Source: Actinoplanes regularis (GTDB lineage Bacteria > Actinomycetota > Actinomycetes > Mycobacteriales > Micromonosporaceae). From it: a stretch of 64,000 nucleotides of DNA. Location of the stretch: positions 248,001-312,000 of the forward strand of contig NZ_FZNR01000004.1 of the NCBI RefSeq assembly GCF_900188005.1, given 5' to 3'. The notes beneath the pieces are model-generated. The model had not been told where the DNA came from, searched no databases, and was given only the letters and a program-made list of their open reading frames with translations. The position numbers and the translations under genes are program-made. Positions 39,461-48,142 of the stretch are shown piece by piece (position 1 is the first letter of the stretch; the number at the start of each line of letters is the position of its first letter).

Positions 39461-39928
39461 TTACGGGTGGGCCGTCGGCAGGCGCTTGACGAGACGCCGC
39501 GCCATGATCAGCGGAACGACGCCGAGCACTCCGAAGGACATGTCGATCACGGTCCACCCCCACGGGAGGTGCCGAGCCGGCCCGGCGATCAGGGCCAGCG
39601 GGATGATCGCAACGCAGCAGATCATTCCCCACTCGATCACCCAGAGGTTGCGTACCGGGTCACGCCACGGCCCCCAGAAGGCCATCGCGATGACCAGGTG
39701 GGCGAAGGCCAGCCAATCCGTGCCGTACGCGACGAAGGGGTAGTTCGCGTCGGTGGCGACCAGGCCGTCCCGGACCCGGTCGACCCAGACGATCACCGCC
39801 TCCGGTGCCGGCACTCCGTGTATCAGTTCGGAGAGCAATCGCATCTCGGTGACCAGTGGGAACGCGGTCACCCCGCTGAGCACCAGTCCGATGGTGAAGA
39901 GCAGCAGCCAGGCGCGGATCGCTTTCAT
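39461..39928 (-). CDS. Four-helix membrane protein of unknown function
   Basis: A 155-residue protein with four hydrophobic segments (AWLLLFTIGLVLSGVTAFPL, WLAFAHLVIAMAFWGPW, WVIEWGMICCVAIIPLALIA, MSFGVLGVVPLIMARRL). A periplasmic loop contains LIHGVPAPEAVIVWVDRVRDG and YPFVAYGTDW. This pattern is shared by small integral proteins often annotated only as hypothetical. The short gap to the histidine kinase (same strand) may place both in one transcript. The start ATG 39928 begins directly with MKAIRAW; the longer frame has a Cys-rich unlikely N-terminus. Confidence 0.65.
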   Translation of the reverse strand: MKAIRAWLLLFTIGLVLSGVTAFPLVTEMRLLSELIHGVPAPEAVIVWVDRVRDGLVATDANYPFVAYGTDWLAFAHLVIAMAFWGPWRDPVRNLWVIEWGMICCVAIIPLALIAGPARHLPWGWTVIDMSFGVLGVVPLIMARRLVKRLPTAHP

Positions 39929-39996
39929 GATCGGCAACGTAGGGCACCCGGATGTGCCGAGGCCCTCTCGCACACAGGACCTGCACAAGCCCTGCG

Positions 39997-40386
39997 CTAT
40001 TTCCGCCAGATCGACACGTGGTCCGTGCTCTCCGCGGTGAACGGCGAGCCCTTCCAGTCGGCGGTGCGCTGTCGCAGGATCAGTCCGGCCAGGCGGCCCA
40101 TCAGGTCACACTCGGACGGCCAGAGGAAGCGGAAGTTGCTGTAGTTGTAGCGGACCCTCCCGTCCGGCGAGCGCGAGTAGTGATGCGAGGTGCCCTGCTG
40201 GGTGACCACGTCGAGGGTGTCGAAGCCGGTGTGCCGCTCGCTCACCGCGAACGGGACGGCGGTCTGTCCCGGCGGGAGCCGGCGGAGGTCCGGCACCCAG
40301 AGCTCGACGACGAAGTGACCGCCGGGGGCGAGGTGGCGGGCCGCGTTCCGGGAGCCTTCCCGATCCCGCCGGTCCGCGCGAGGTGA
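39997..40386 (-). pseudogene. C-terminal remnant of a class I SAM methyltransferase
   Basis: About 129 codons matching only the last half of a class I methyltransferase: RNAARHLAPGGHFVVELWVP, DLRRLPPGQTAVPF, SHHYSRSPDGRVRYNYSNFR, WPSECDLMGRLAGL and SFT-like FTAESTDHVSIW. The SAM-binding first half (GxGxG) is missing. The fragment continues in the same frame directly after the TAA of the DUF6282 gene. A GTG inside it (40296) could start a 99-residue peptide but would lack most of the fold. A deletion or recombination that fused the two loci best explains the layout. Confidence 0.75.
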
Positions 40387-41340
40387 TTACCGCGTACTTC
40401 CGGGACAGGCGTTGTCGCGCTGTCGCCCGAGAACCCGGCGGGTGTTGGTGACCGCCATCGTCCGTACCTCGTCGTCGCTGAAGCCCGCGCCGAGCAGCCG
40501 ATCCGCGAGCAGCGCCAGGCCGTCCTCGACCGGCGGATTGAACGGTTGCCCGAGGTCGCTGGAGAGCAGCGAATGCTCCGGCCCCACCTCGCGGATGTGT
40601 TCGAAGAGCAGTTCCCAGGAGACCTTTCCGGTGTACGCCGTGGTGAAGCACCGTTCCAGCAGCGCGCCCCGTCCGGCGAGATGACGCTGGGTGTCGACGT
40701 CCAGCTGCTGCGACGTGAACTCGGGGTGGGTCACGATGATCCGCCGCACCCCGGCGCCGGCGGCCGCGTCCACCGCCGCGACGATCTCCGGCCCGCTCAG
40801 GTGCCCGGTCGCCAGCACCATGTCGTGCTTGGCGATCACCGCGAACACCTCGTGCAGCGCCGGCACGACCTTCCCGGCCTCGTCGACCACCTCGATCGGC
40901 GGCGCGACGATGCCCTGCTCGGCGAGCTCGTCCTGGAGCGCGGCCCACATCGGCCGGGTCGCGCCCGGTGGCATCGAGGAGAGGCCGGCCCGCTCGTTCG
41001 CACAGTCCACGGTCGGCAGCCAGACGACCCGCGCGCCCTGCCGTCCGGCGATCTCCACGGCCACCGGATTGAGGCCGCCGACCGAGCCGTTCAGGGTGAG
41101 CGCGCCGAACGCCTCGACGCCGGGCACCACGCCGCGGACGACTTCGGCGCGCTCGGCGGTCGGGACATAGTGCGACTTGAGCACGAAGCCGGCCAGCCCC
41201 ACCTCGGCGAATCGCCGGGCCAGGGTCACGTCGTCGATCCGGCGTTCCATCACGTCCGGCGCGACGTGCACGTGGGTGTCGTATCCGCCGATCACCAGTT
41301 CGCGGGCGTGGTCGGTGGGGGTTGGATGATCAACGCTCAT
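40387..41340 (-). CDS. DUF6282 amidohydrolase-like protein
   Basis: A 317-residue TIM-barrel hydrolase-like protein. It opens with GGYDTHVHVAPDVMERRIDD, where the HxH pair is the usual metal site, and continues VLKSHYVP, ATGHLSGPEIV and VTHPEF; SSDLGQPFNPP supplies the Asp of the metal site. This is the DUF6282 pattern, which belongs near amidohydrolases and PHP-like phosphoesterases. The substrate is unknown. ATG 41340 is preceded by GGGAGA at a suitable distance. The C-terminus (VLGRQRDNACPGSTR) may have been altered by the event that created the methyltransferase remnant immediately downstream. Confidence 0.8.
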   Translation of the reverse strand: MSVDHPTPTDHARELVIGGYDTHVHVAPDVMERRIDDVTLARRFAEVGLAGFVLKSHYVPTAERAEVVRGVVPGVEAFGALTLNGSVGGLNPVAVEIAGRQGARVVWLPTVDCANERAGLSSMPPGATRPMWAALQDELAEQGIVAPPIEVVDEAGKVVPALHEVFAVIAKHDMVLATGHLSGPEIVAAVDAAAGAGVRRIIVTHPEFTSQQLDVDTQRHLAGRGALLERCFTTAYTGKVSWELLFEHIREVGPEHSLLSSDLGQPFNPPVEDGLALLADRLLGAGFSDDEVRTMAVTNTRRVLGRQRDNACPGSTR

Positions 41341-41484
41341 GCGCCATCTCCCGTGGTGGCGGGGCTTTGGTCCGACCCTGGCATTGGTTGACAGCATTGG
41401 CAACAAATCGAAGAGCATTCACGGGCATCTGTTTGTCGTGGTTCCGGTGGACTTCGAGCCGGCTTCATGTCGGAAGCTTGCCGG

Positions 41485-42234
41485 ATGGACGTGACCGCAT
41501 ACCTGGACCGGATCGGCCAGCCCCGCCCGGCCGTCGCCGACGACGCCGCGCTGCGCGAGCTGACCTGGCGGCATCAGGCCGCCGTGCCGTTCGAGAACCT
41601 CAGCATCCACCTCGGCGAGACGATCTCGATCGACCCCGGTGCTCTCTTCGACAAGATCGTGCGGCGTCGCCGGGGCGGGTTCTGCTACGAACTCAACGGG
41701 CTGTTCGCGCTGCTGCTCGAGGGCCTCGGCTACACCGTGGACAGGGTCGCCTGCCGGGTGCATCGCGGAGGGGCGCGCTTCGGGCCGATCCTCGATCACC
41801 TGGCGCTGATCGTGGACGGGCGGTGGCTGGTCGACGTCGGATTCGGGCGGCACTCGTCGTACCCGCTACGCCTTGACGACCGTGCTGAGCAGACGGATCC
41901 GGGCGGCAGCTTCCGGCTGGCCGAGGCGGCTGGAGGCGACCTCGACGTCCTGCGTGACGGCGAGCCGCAGTACCGGATCGAACGCCGGGCCCGCCCGCTC
42001 ACCGACTTCGAGCCGGCCTGCTGGTGGCAGCAGACCTGGCCGGAGTCACGCTTCCGCAAGAGCCTGGTCTGCAGCCGGTTGGACGGCGACGACCGGATCA
42101 CGCTTAGTGGGCGGACGCTGATCCGCCGCGTGGCCGGCGAGCGCACCGAGACGTTGCTCGAATCGGATGCGGAGCTGCTCCGCGCCTACCGCGACCACTT
42201 CGGGATCGATCTCGACCGGATCCCGATCACCTGA
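41485..42234 (+). CDS. nat: Arylamine N-acetyltransferase
   Basis: A 249-residue enzyme that moves an acetyl group from acetyl-CoA to arylamines or hydrazines through a cysteine. The catalytic triad is visible: Cys67 in RRGGFCYELNGLF, His105 in DHLALIV and Asp117 in LVDVGFG. PFENLSIHLGE near the start is also diagnostic. Mycobacterial NAT is linked to steroid catabolism and isoniazid acetylation; the substrate here is open. ATG 41485 has GGAAG 10 bases upstream; ATG 41467 would add six residues. Confidence 0.92.
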   Translation: MDVTAYLDRIGQPRPAVADDAALRELTWRHQAAVPFENLSIHLGETISIDPGALFDKIVRRRRGGFCYELNGLFALLLEGLGYTVDRVACRVHRGGARFGPILDHLALIVDGRWLVDVGFGRHSSYPLRLDDRAEQTDPGGSFRLAEAAGGDLDVLRDGEPQYRIERRARPLTDFEPACWWQQTWPESRFRKSLVCSRLDGDDRITLSGRTLIRRVAGERTETLLESDAELLRAYRDHFGIDLDRIPIT

Positions 42235-42276
42235 GGGCGGCGAATACCGGTTGCGCACGCTCGGCATGATCATCGG

Positions 42277-42915
42277 ATGGTGTTGGTGCCGATCGTGTTT
42301 CTCTGGCTCGTGATGTCCCGGGAGTCCCGGACGCGGTGGACCATCGCCGCGGGCCTTGCCGGTCAAGCGGCCATCGCAGCCCTGCTTCTTCACGTCTTTC
42401 CGCGCGGTGCCGCCGAGATCGCCCTGGCCGCCCTGGTTCTGGGCCTGGCCACGGTTTTTACCGGCCGTCTGATCGAACGGGGCAGGCTCGGTCCGCCGAA
42501 GCAGACCAGGGTCGCGGTAGCGACGTTTCTTGTTGCCGGTTGGTCGTTGATGCTGCTGCTCGGCGGAGTGCTTCTCTTCAAGCCGGCGCCGTTCTTCCCG
42601 GCGACCGACAAAGTGCTGCCGTTGCCGGAGGGCCTGCATGCCACCGTCCATCCCACCGGCGACGGGGCCTGCGGCTCAGGATGGTGCATGCAATTGATTT
42701 CGGTCACCGGCCGTCCCGGGCAAGCTGATGATGATCTATATGCCGAGGTGCGACGACACGTCAAGGAGCGCGGATGGGGCACGGGATGCCGCCCCGCCGG
42801 TTGGCTGTTGGACCGGACCACCGAATGCGTCGAGCTGGCGGTGCGGGACCATCAGGTGATCATCGACCTCTCGGGCGGCCGAGACGACATGCGGGATCTC
42901 GTGACCATCGGCTAA
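42277..42915 (+). CDS. Membrane protein of unknown function
   Basis: A 212-residue protein with about four helices (VLVPIVFLWLVM, IAAGLAGQAAIAALLLHVF, AALVLGLATVFTGRL, FLVAGWSLMLLLGGVLLF) and a C-terminal extracytoplasmic domain of about 95 residues. The latter holds GACGSGWCMQLISVTG, RRHVKERGWGTGCRPAGW and a further Cys in TTECVEL. Its arrangement parallels the unknown protein at 28845. No family is recognised. The start is the first ATG of the frame. Confidence 0.55.
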   Translation: MVLVPIVFLWLVMSRESRTRWTIAAGLAGQAAIAALLLHVFPRGAAEIALAALVLGLATVFTGRLIERGRLGPPKQTRVAVATFLVAGWSLMLLLGGVLLFKPAPFFPATDKVLPLPEGLHATVHPTGDGACGSGWCMQLISVTGRPGQADDDLYAEVRRHVKERGWGTGCRPAGWLLDRTTECVELAVRDHQVIIDLSGGRDDMRDLVTIG

Positions 42916-42945
42916 CGGGCACGCTCTTCCTCGACCGGCGTAGCG

Positions 42946-43488
42946 TCAACACAGGTCGAGAAACATGTCGATGTTCTCCTCGCCGGCGTCGGTGAACGCA
43001 CCCGCCTCGAGGAAACCGCAGCGACGGTAGAAACGGCGGGCGCGGTGATTGTCCGCGTGCACCCCGCCGAACAGGACGACGCGGTCGCGGTCGAGGAGTC
43101 GAACCGCGGCCCAGGTCGGCGGCAGCAGCGCGGCGGCGAGGCCGGAGCCGTGCCAGGCGTCGGCGACACATGGTCCGAAACGGACAGCTCGTACGGGATC
43201 CAGGTCGATGCCGTAGCTCGCGTACCGGGCGAGTTCGAAGTCGGCCGGGAACGAGAAGCTCAGGTCGACCACGGCGTCGAGGTGGCCGGCCCGGTCCGGC
43301 CGATGGGCGACCAGCCGCAGCTTGTCGTAACGACCGATGGCCTCGATCCATCCCGCGGCCTCGACGGCGGGGTCGGTGTCGCCGTGCCAGAACCGGCGAC
43401 TGGTGTCGGACAGTTCGGCGAGGAACGACGTCAGCGCGGCCGCGTCCCCGCTGCGCAGGGCGCGGAAGATGAATGGTGCGCCGGCCAC
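42946..43488 (-). CDS. GNAT family N-acetyltransferase
   Basis: About 180 residues. It shows the acetyl-CoA region of GNAT enzymes in altered form (CVADAWHGSGLAAALLPPTWAA) followed by FGGVHADNHRARRFYRRCGF, the usual motif B end. It should transfer an acetyl group to an unknown amine. I start at GTG 43488 because this gives the normal GNAT length and an expected N-terminal strand (FIFRALRSGDAAALTSFL). The frame is open to 43749, with an ATG at 43644 that would add a low-complexity extension. Confidence 0.75.
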   Translation of the reverse strand: MAGAPFIFRALRSGDAAALTSFLAELSDTSRRFWHGDTDPAVEAAGWIEAIGRYDKLRLVAHRPDRAGHLDAVVDLSFSFPADFELARYASYGIDLDPVRAVRFGPCVADAWHGSGLAAALLPPTWAAVRLLDRDRVVLFGGVHADNHRARRFYRRCGFLEAGAFTDAGEENIDMFLDLC

Positions 43489-43760
43489 CGACAACCGCCG
43501 AGCCAGTGGGCTCGGATCGATGGCGAGAGCGGCGAGAACCGGCAGCACGCCACGACCCTCCCGCACGCCTTCGCCGGCAGCAACCCCGATTTCGGGCTGC
43601 TCTCGGCCGACCGGTTCGCTCGGGGCGAGGATCGGCCATTCCATGTGCGGCGCCTGGGCAGGGAGCCATGACCAACGAGGTGACCGTCCCCTGCTGCCCC
43701 GTCCGCGCTGAGCGGATGCGGGGTTGCCGTCCGGCCGGGAACTAATCATGATCTTCGACC

Positions 43761-44609
43761 GTGACCCCGTTGATTCTCTCGGTCGTCCTGATCCTGATGC
43801 TCCTGGCGGATGCGATCCTGGGCGCCGTCCGCGCCAGGAGCGTGCTGGCAGCCTTGGCGGCCGCGCCCGCGAACCGGGTTCGGTTCTACCGGCGCGCCCT
43901 CGCCGTCGGCTGGGTCCGGGCTGCCATGGCGACGCTGGTGGCGTTGATCGCCGGTCTCTCGCTCACCGAGATCGGGATGTCCGGGCCGGGTGGTGGCCCC
44001 ACCGGTGGGGCGCCCAACGGTTGGCTCCTCGCCTGGTCGGCCGCCATCCTCATCGGTGTGTCCACGGGAGTCGGCGCTGTCCGGATCCGCCGCGCCATGC
44101 GTGCCGGGCGGGTCTTTCCCAAACGGGCCAGGATCGCGCCGCTGATCCCGCGGACGACCGGCGAACGCCGGTACGCCGCGGCGCTGTCGGTCACCGCCGG
44201 CATCACCGAGGAGATCGTCTTCCGCGGCGCGCTGATCGCGCTCGGCATCGAGGTTTTCCACCTGCCCGTGCCGGTGATCGCCGCGCTGAGCCTGGTGCTT
44301 TTCGCCGCCTTCCATGCCTACCAGGGACGCGCCGGGGTGTTGAACGCCGGTGTCCTCGGCCTCTGGTTCACCGGTCTGACCCTGCTGGCCGGAAGCATCC
44401 TTCCCGCGATCGTCCTGCACATCGTGTTCGACCTGTGGGCCTTTCTCGTCGTACCGGCCGAACCCACTCCGCGCCCCGCCGAAGTGGTACCCGCCGACAC
44501 CGGCGAGCGAGTCGCGCCACTGGTCGACACTCCACCGCCGAGCGAGGAGGGGCGTACGGACGCGCCTTCGACCATTCCCGCGATCAGGTCACCCATTCCC
44601 GCCGGGTAG
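43761..44609 (+). CDS. CPBP family intramembrane metalloprotease
   Basis: A 282-residue integral membrane protein with about seven helices. The CPBP/Abi motifs are complete: EEIVFRG (Glu150, Glu151, Arg155), FAAFHAYQG (His185) and LHIVFDL (His220, Asp224). They form the intramembrane zinc site of Rce1-like proteases. Bacterial members are linked to CAAX-type cleavage, bacteriocin immunity or unknown processing. A Pro-rich cytoplasmic tail of about 50 residues ends it. The start is GTG. It is convergent with the unknown gene at 44634. Confidence 0.88.
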   Translation: MTPLILSVVLILMLLADAILGAVRARSVLAALAAAPANRVRFYRRALAVGWVRAAMATLVALIAGLSLTEIGMSGPGGGPTGGAPNGWLLAWSAAILIGVSTGVGAVRIRRAMRAGRVFPKRARIAPLIPRTTGERRYAAALSVTAGITEEIVFRGALIALGIEVFHLPVPVIAALSLVLFAAFHAYQGRAGVLNAGVLGLWFTGLTLLAGSILPAIVLHIVFDLWAFLVVPAEPTPRPAEVVPADTGERVAPLVDTPPPSEEGRTDAPSTIPAIRSPIPAG

Positions 44610-44633
44610 CCCTTGCCGACGCCGGGCGGCAGA

Positions 44634-45584
44634 TCATTGCCCGGTCGGCTCCTCGGGGTAGCCGCATCGCCGCGGTGTGCAGGCGTCCTCGTGGTCCCGG
44701 AACCAGAGGTAGGAATCGCGCTCCAACATTCGAGCCGACAACACGAGGCGGCGTTGCCGCATCCTGGGGACGTTCGACGGCAGCGCGGTGAACATCTCCG
44801 GGAGCACCGCCAGCGAGCCGGTGATCCGCTCCCCGTCGACCATCTGCAGGAGCACCCGGCACTCCCACCATGGCCGGTCTTCGCCCGGCCAGTAATAGTC
44901 CGCAGGGTCGGGGAACAGGTAGTGCGTGGCCTCGGGACTGAGATGAGCGCGGAACGCGGGGCTGCCCGATCCCAGCCCGAGCCGACGGCGGCCGGCCTCC
45001 TCGTACAGGGAATGCATCTGATCGCGTCCCAGTGCCTTCAGGACCCGGGCTGGCCGGGGTAAGGGCTGCCGCCCAGGCGGCGTTCGAACCGGCCAGCCGG
45101 CCAGCACCTGGAGCCGTCGCCGCAGGTTCCAGTCGGCGAAGTCCTTGCGCGGGGTCGGCAACGGGGGCGGTGGCGTCCACCGGTGACCCGCGGCGGCGAT
45201 GTGGCGCAGCATCCACCGTCTTCCCGGCTCTCCGGTCGTATTCCAGGTCCAGCTCATCGGCCGGGCTCGCATCGCTCGTTCGCGACGGCTGATCTTTCCG
45301 GGGTGGGAAGGTCGCCGGCGGCCTTGGGGCTGGGCGATCAACGGCAGGTTGTGCGCTAGATCGGACAGGAACGAGATCGACTCGAGGATCTCCTTGGTCG
45401 ACGTCTCAGGCTGGCGGCCAGGCTTCCTGGCGGCGGCTCGGATCTCGATCAACGCGTGATAGGCGAGGAGGCCGGCAACCGTGCGGTCGTCGACCTCGTC
45501 GACCCCGGATCCGAGGAGTCTGACCGGGCTCCGTCGATCGGTCGGTCCAGGTGTCATGCGGGAGGAATCTTGGTCCGGCGGCAT
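44634..45584 (-). CDS. Protein of unknown function
   Basis: A 316-residue basic, Pro- and Arg-rich soluble protein with no signal peptide or membrane helix. Visible features are an early helical part (AGLLAYHALIEIRAAARK, LESISFLSDLAHNLPLI), a middle WTWNTTGEPGRRWMLR, a YYWPGEDRPWWECRV segment and a C-terminal HEDACTPRRCGYP with two cysteines. I do not recognise a family. The start is taken at ATG 45584; ATG 45557 is also possible and neither has a clear ribosome site. It is read leftward, away from the small membrane gene at 45730. Confidence 0.6.
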   Translation of the reverse strand: MPPDQDSSRMTPGPTDRRSPVRLLGSGVDEVDDRTVAGLLAYHALIEIRAAARKPGRQPETSTKEILESISFLSDLAHNLPLIAQPQGRRRPSHPGKISRRERAMRARPMSWTWNTTGEPGRRWMLRHIAAAGHRWTPPPPLPTPRKDFADWNLRRRLQVLAGWPVRTPPGRQPLPRPARVLKALGRDQMHSLYEEAGRRRLGLGSGSPAFRAHLSPEATHYLFPDPADYYWPGEDRPWWECRVLLQMVDGERITGSLAVLPEMFTALPSNVPRMRQRRLVLSARMLERDSYLWFRDHEDACTPRRCGYPEEPTGQ

Positions 45585-45729
45585 GGTGACATCATCGCCG
45601 GCGGTGCTGCGACAGCGCAGGCCCGCCGCGGGCCCGGGGTGCCCAGCGGCGGCGACCATACCGTTGTGACGAGTGCGTCGGTGCTACGGTGCCTGCCGTC
45701 AGGACGATCGATATCGAGGTGGAAGTTCC

Positions 45730-45999
45730 ATGGTGTTCCAGTACTGGCACCTCTTGGTTGCCGTCGTCCTTACCGCCCTGGTCGTGTGGGGTTTGCTGGT
45801 ATCGCGGCGCAGGACGTTGATCGGCCTGGCCGCCGCCCTGGTGGCGCTCGGTGGCTTCGCGCTCTACACCCTGGTTCTCGACGAGCCGTTCCTCGAACAC
45901 GACCTGAACAGCCGGCTGGAAGATCTGGCGTTCATCGGAGTTCCGGCCGTCCTCGGCATCGGCATCCTGCTCGCGGTCAAGCGCGCCGGTAGCCGCTGA
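45730..45999 (+). CDS. Small membrane protein (three helices)
   Basis: An 89-residue protein with helices WHLLVAVVLTALVVWGLLV, LIGLAAALVALGGFALYTLV and AFIGVPAVLGIGILLAV. A short polar loop between the second and third helices contains DEPFLEHDLNSRLED. GGAAG lies about 5 bases before the ATG. No family is recognised; similar short membrane proteins are common in this group. Confidence 0.6.
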   Translation: MVFQYWHLLVAVVLTALVVWGLLVSRRRTLIGLAAALVALGGFALYTLVLDEPFLEHDLNSRLEDLAFIGVPAVLGIGILLAVKRAGSR

Positions 46000-46339
46000 G
46001 ATCGAGCGCCTCGATCGGCGGCGCCTTCCTCGCGTAGCTCAGCGCGGACGGTCCCCACTGTCGCGATGGGGCGGTCCGTGACTTTGGTGTTGATCCACCT
46101 GGGGTCGGGTTGAAGATCAATTGATCTCGCGATGAACCTGCCGGAACAGGCTGACGGACGGTGCGGCCTTCGCCGACGACGGAAGCGACCCGGCCTCGGC
46201 GCGGCGGCCGTCCCCGACGCGCCGCCGCAGCACGCCGGTTGAACAGAGCCGCATGTCGATGGCGGTGCAGCCATCGAGATGCTAAGGGGGCGGCGCCCGG
46301 GGCCGATGGAAGGCGGTAGGTACGGGCGGGAGTGGGCTG
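46000..46339. other. Intergenic stretch with a perfect 14-bp palindrome
   Basis: No gene is supported here. GATCGAG-CGC-CTCGATC directly after the stop at 45999 could be a terminator stem. At 46114-46127 AGATCAATTGATCT is a perfect palindrome in an AT-rich spot, 213 bases before the cyclase start, and a half-like TTGATCC lies 24 bases upstream of it. This is a good candidate operator for the diguanylate cyclase. Confidence 0.5.
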
Positions 46340-47944
46340 ATGGACGGTAGCGTGCTGGGTGCAGAAGAGTTGTCGGCAGCCCTGCTGGCGATGGAGGAGC
46401 AGTTCGTCTCCGACGCCACGGCCGCCCTCGCTGCCGCGGTCGACCTGGAACGACAGGCCACGCTGTCGGGCGACGAGGGTCTTGTCATGCGCGCCCGCCT
46501 CTGCCGGGCGCGCATGAACGTGCGGACCGGAGAGATCACGGCCGCCGCCCGGGAAATCTACGCCATCCAGCAATGGGCCGCCGAGCACGGCGACCGCCTG
46601 CTGGAATCTCGCACCCACGCGGCGGCCGCGTCCGTACATCAATACTCCGGTGACGCGGCCAAGCGTCTGGAGCACTCGCTGAGCGCGGTCGAATTGCTGG
46701 ACGAGACCGCCACCCACTTCATGCAGATCTGGCATCGCGCCAGGCTGGCCGACGCGCTGGCCGAGACAGGCGAGATGGACTCGGCGCGGCTGCGTTACCG
46801 GCAGGCCGAGGATCTGGCCAAGCGGAGGCAGCAATGGGAACTGCTGCGGATCCTGCTCAACAACTGGGCCTACTACGAGTTCGAGAGCGGCGACGTAGCC
46901 CAGGCCCGCGAGGTCATCGATCGGATGATCGGGCACGCTGAAACACACGGCCTCGAGCTTGATCCCCCGACCCTGCACACGGTGGGGGAGGTCCAAGTCG
47001 CCGGCGGCGAGTTCGCCGCGGCCGAGCAGACGATGCTGACCTGTATCGCCCGGTACGCGGCCGGATTCGTCGAGCACGTCGCCGACCTGGCCAGCTATCG
47101 GCTCACCTTGGCCCGTGCCCAGCGGGGTCTCGGCGACGTCGTCGGGGCCCAGGAGAGCTTGGACGCCTGCCGTGAGCTGTGCATCGAACTCGAACTACCC
47201 GCCATTCTGGTCCAGGTGCACGAGGAACAGGCCAACCTGTACGCGGCCCGCGGCGACCACGCCTCGGCGTTCACCGAACTGAAGACGTTCATCGCGGCTC
47301 GCGAAAGCCTGCGCTCGCAGGAACGCGAGGCGCAGGCGCAGGCCCGCCAGGCGATGCTCGAGACCACGGAAGCCCGCGAACAGGCCGAACGGTTCCGCGA
47401 ACAGGCCCGCCGCGACCCGCTCACCGGGCTACGGAACCGCCGCTTCGTCGACGAGGAACTGCCCGTCTTGATCGCAAGAGACCCTCGCCTCAGCGTGGCG
47501 GTCGCCGACATCGACCACTTCAAGCGAATCAACGACATGCTGTCGCACGACACCGGCGACCAGGTCCTCGTGAGAATCGCGAAACTACTGGAAACGGGTC
47601 TGGCGGCAGCCGTACCGCACGGATTCGTCGCCCGCCTCGGCGGTGAAGAGTTCCTCCTGGTGCTACCCGCCACCCCGGTTCCTGTCGCGACCGGCGCACT
47701 CGACCGCCTGCGGCAGGACATCAGCGCCCACCACTGGCACGACATCATCGGCGACCTGCCCGTCACCATCAGCGTCGGCGTAGCCGGAATCAGCGAAACC
47801 TCGCCCCCCAGCCAGTCCGCCGTGCTGGCCACCGCCGACCGCAACCTCTACGCCGCCAAACGCGAAGGACGCAACCGTGTCATCGCAGGGACGCCACGCG
47901 AACGCCTTCCCCGCGTTTATCGCGACCGCGATGTCTCCGAATAG
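46340..47944 (+). CDS. TPR-GGDEF diguanylate cyclase
   Basis: A 534-residue soluble protein. The first 340 residues are tetratricopeptide-like helical repeats (for example ALAETGEMDSARLRYRQAED and LANLYAARGDHASAF-like). A coiled linker rich in Arg, Glu and Gln leads to the GGDEF domain (DPLTGLRNRRFVDEELP, then DIDHFKRINDMLSHDTGD and RLGGEEFLLVLP near residue 434). The active GGEEF means it can make cyclic di-GMP from two GTP. The RxxD inhibitory site five residues before it is absent (the sequence there is VPHGFVA), so product feedback at that site is unlikely. The TPR part probably takes a protein signal. The start ATG follows GGGAG-type sequence at a loose distance. Confidence 0.9.
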   Translation: MDGSVLGAEELSAALLAMEEQFVSDATAALAAAVDLERQATLSGDEGLVMRARLCRARMNVRTGEITAAAREIYAIQQWAAEHGDRLLESRTHAAAASVHQYSGDAAKRLEHSLSAVELLDETATHFMQIWHRARLADALAETGEMDSARLRYRQAEDLAKRRQQWELLRILLNNWAYYEFESGDVAQAREVIDRMIGHAETHGLELDPPTLHTVGEVQVAGGEFAAAEQTMLTCIARYAAGFVEHVADLASYRLTLARAQRGLGDVVGAQESLDACRELCIELELPAILVQVHEEQANLYAARGDHASAFTELKTFIAARESLRSQEREAQAQARQAMLETTEAREQAERFREQARRDPLTGLRNRRFVDEELPVLIARDPRLSVAVADIDHFKRINDMLSHDTGDQVLVRIAKLLETGLAAAVPHGFVARLGGEEFLLVLPATPVPVATGALDRLRQDISAHHWHDIIGDLPVTISVGVAGISETSPPSQSAVLATADRNLYAAKREGRNRVIAGTPRERLPRVYRDRDVSE

Positions 47945-48142
47945 CCGATGGCTCGGCTGATGAAACCGGATGGAGCGAAGGCTCGAACGCCGGCCTGAGC
48001 ACGCCACCGGGCGGCGCGGTTCCGCATATGCCATCTTGCCCTGCGCCGGGCAGCAGGTGGCTGGAAGCGAAGGACCGAAGCAACCGGCTCAGCGAGCCGT
48101 CCACTGATTGATAAGTGTCAATTCTGCTGTCAGGATGGCGGG

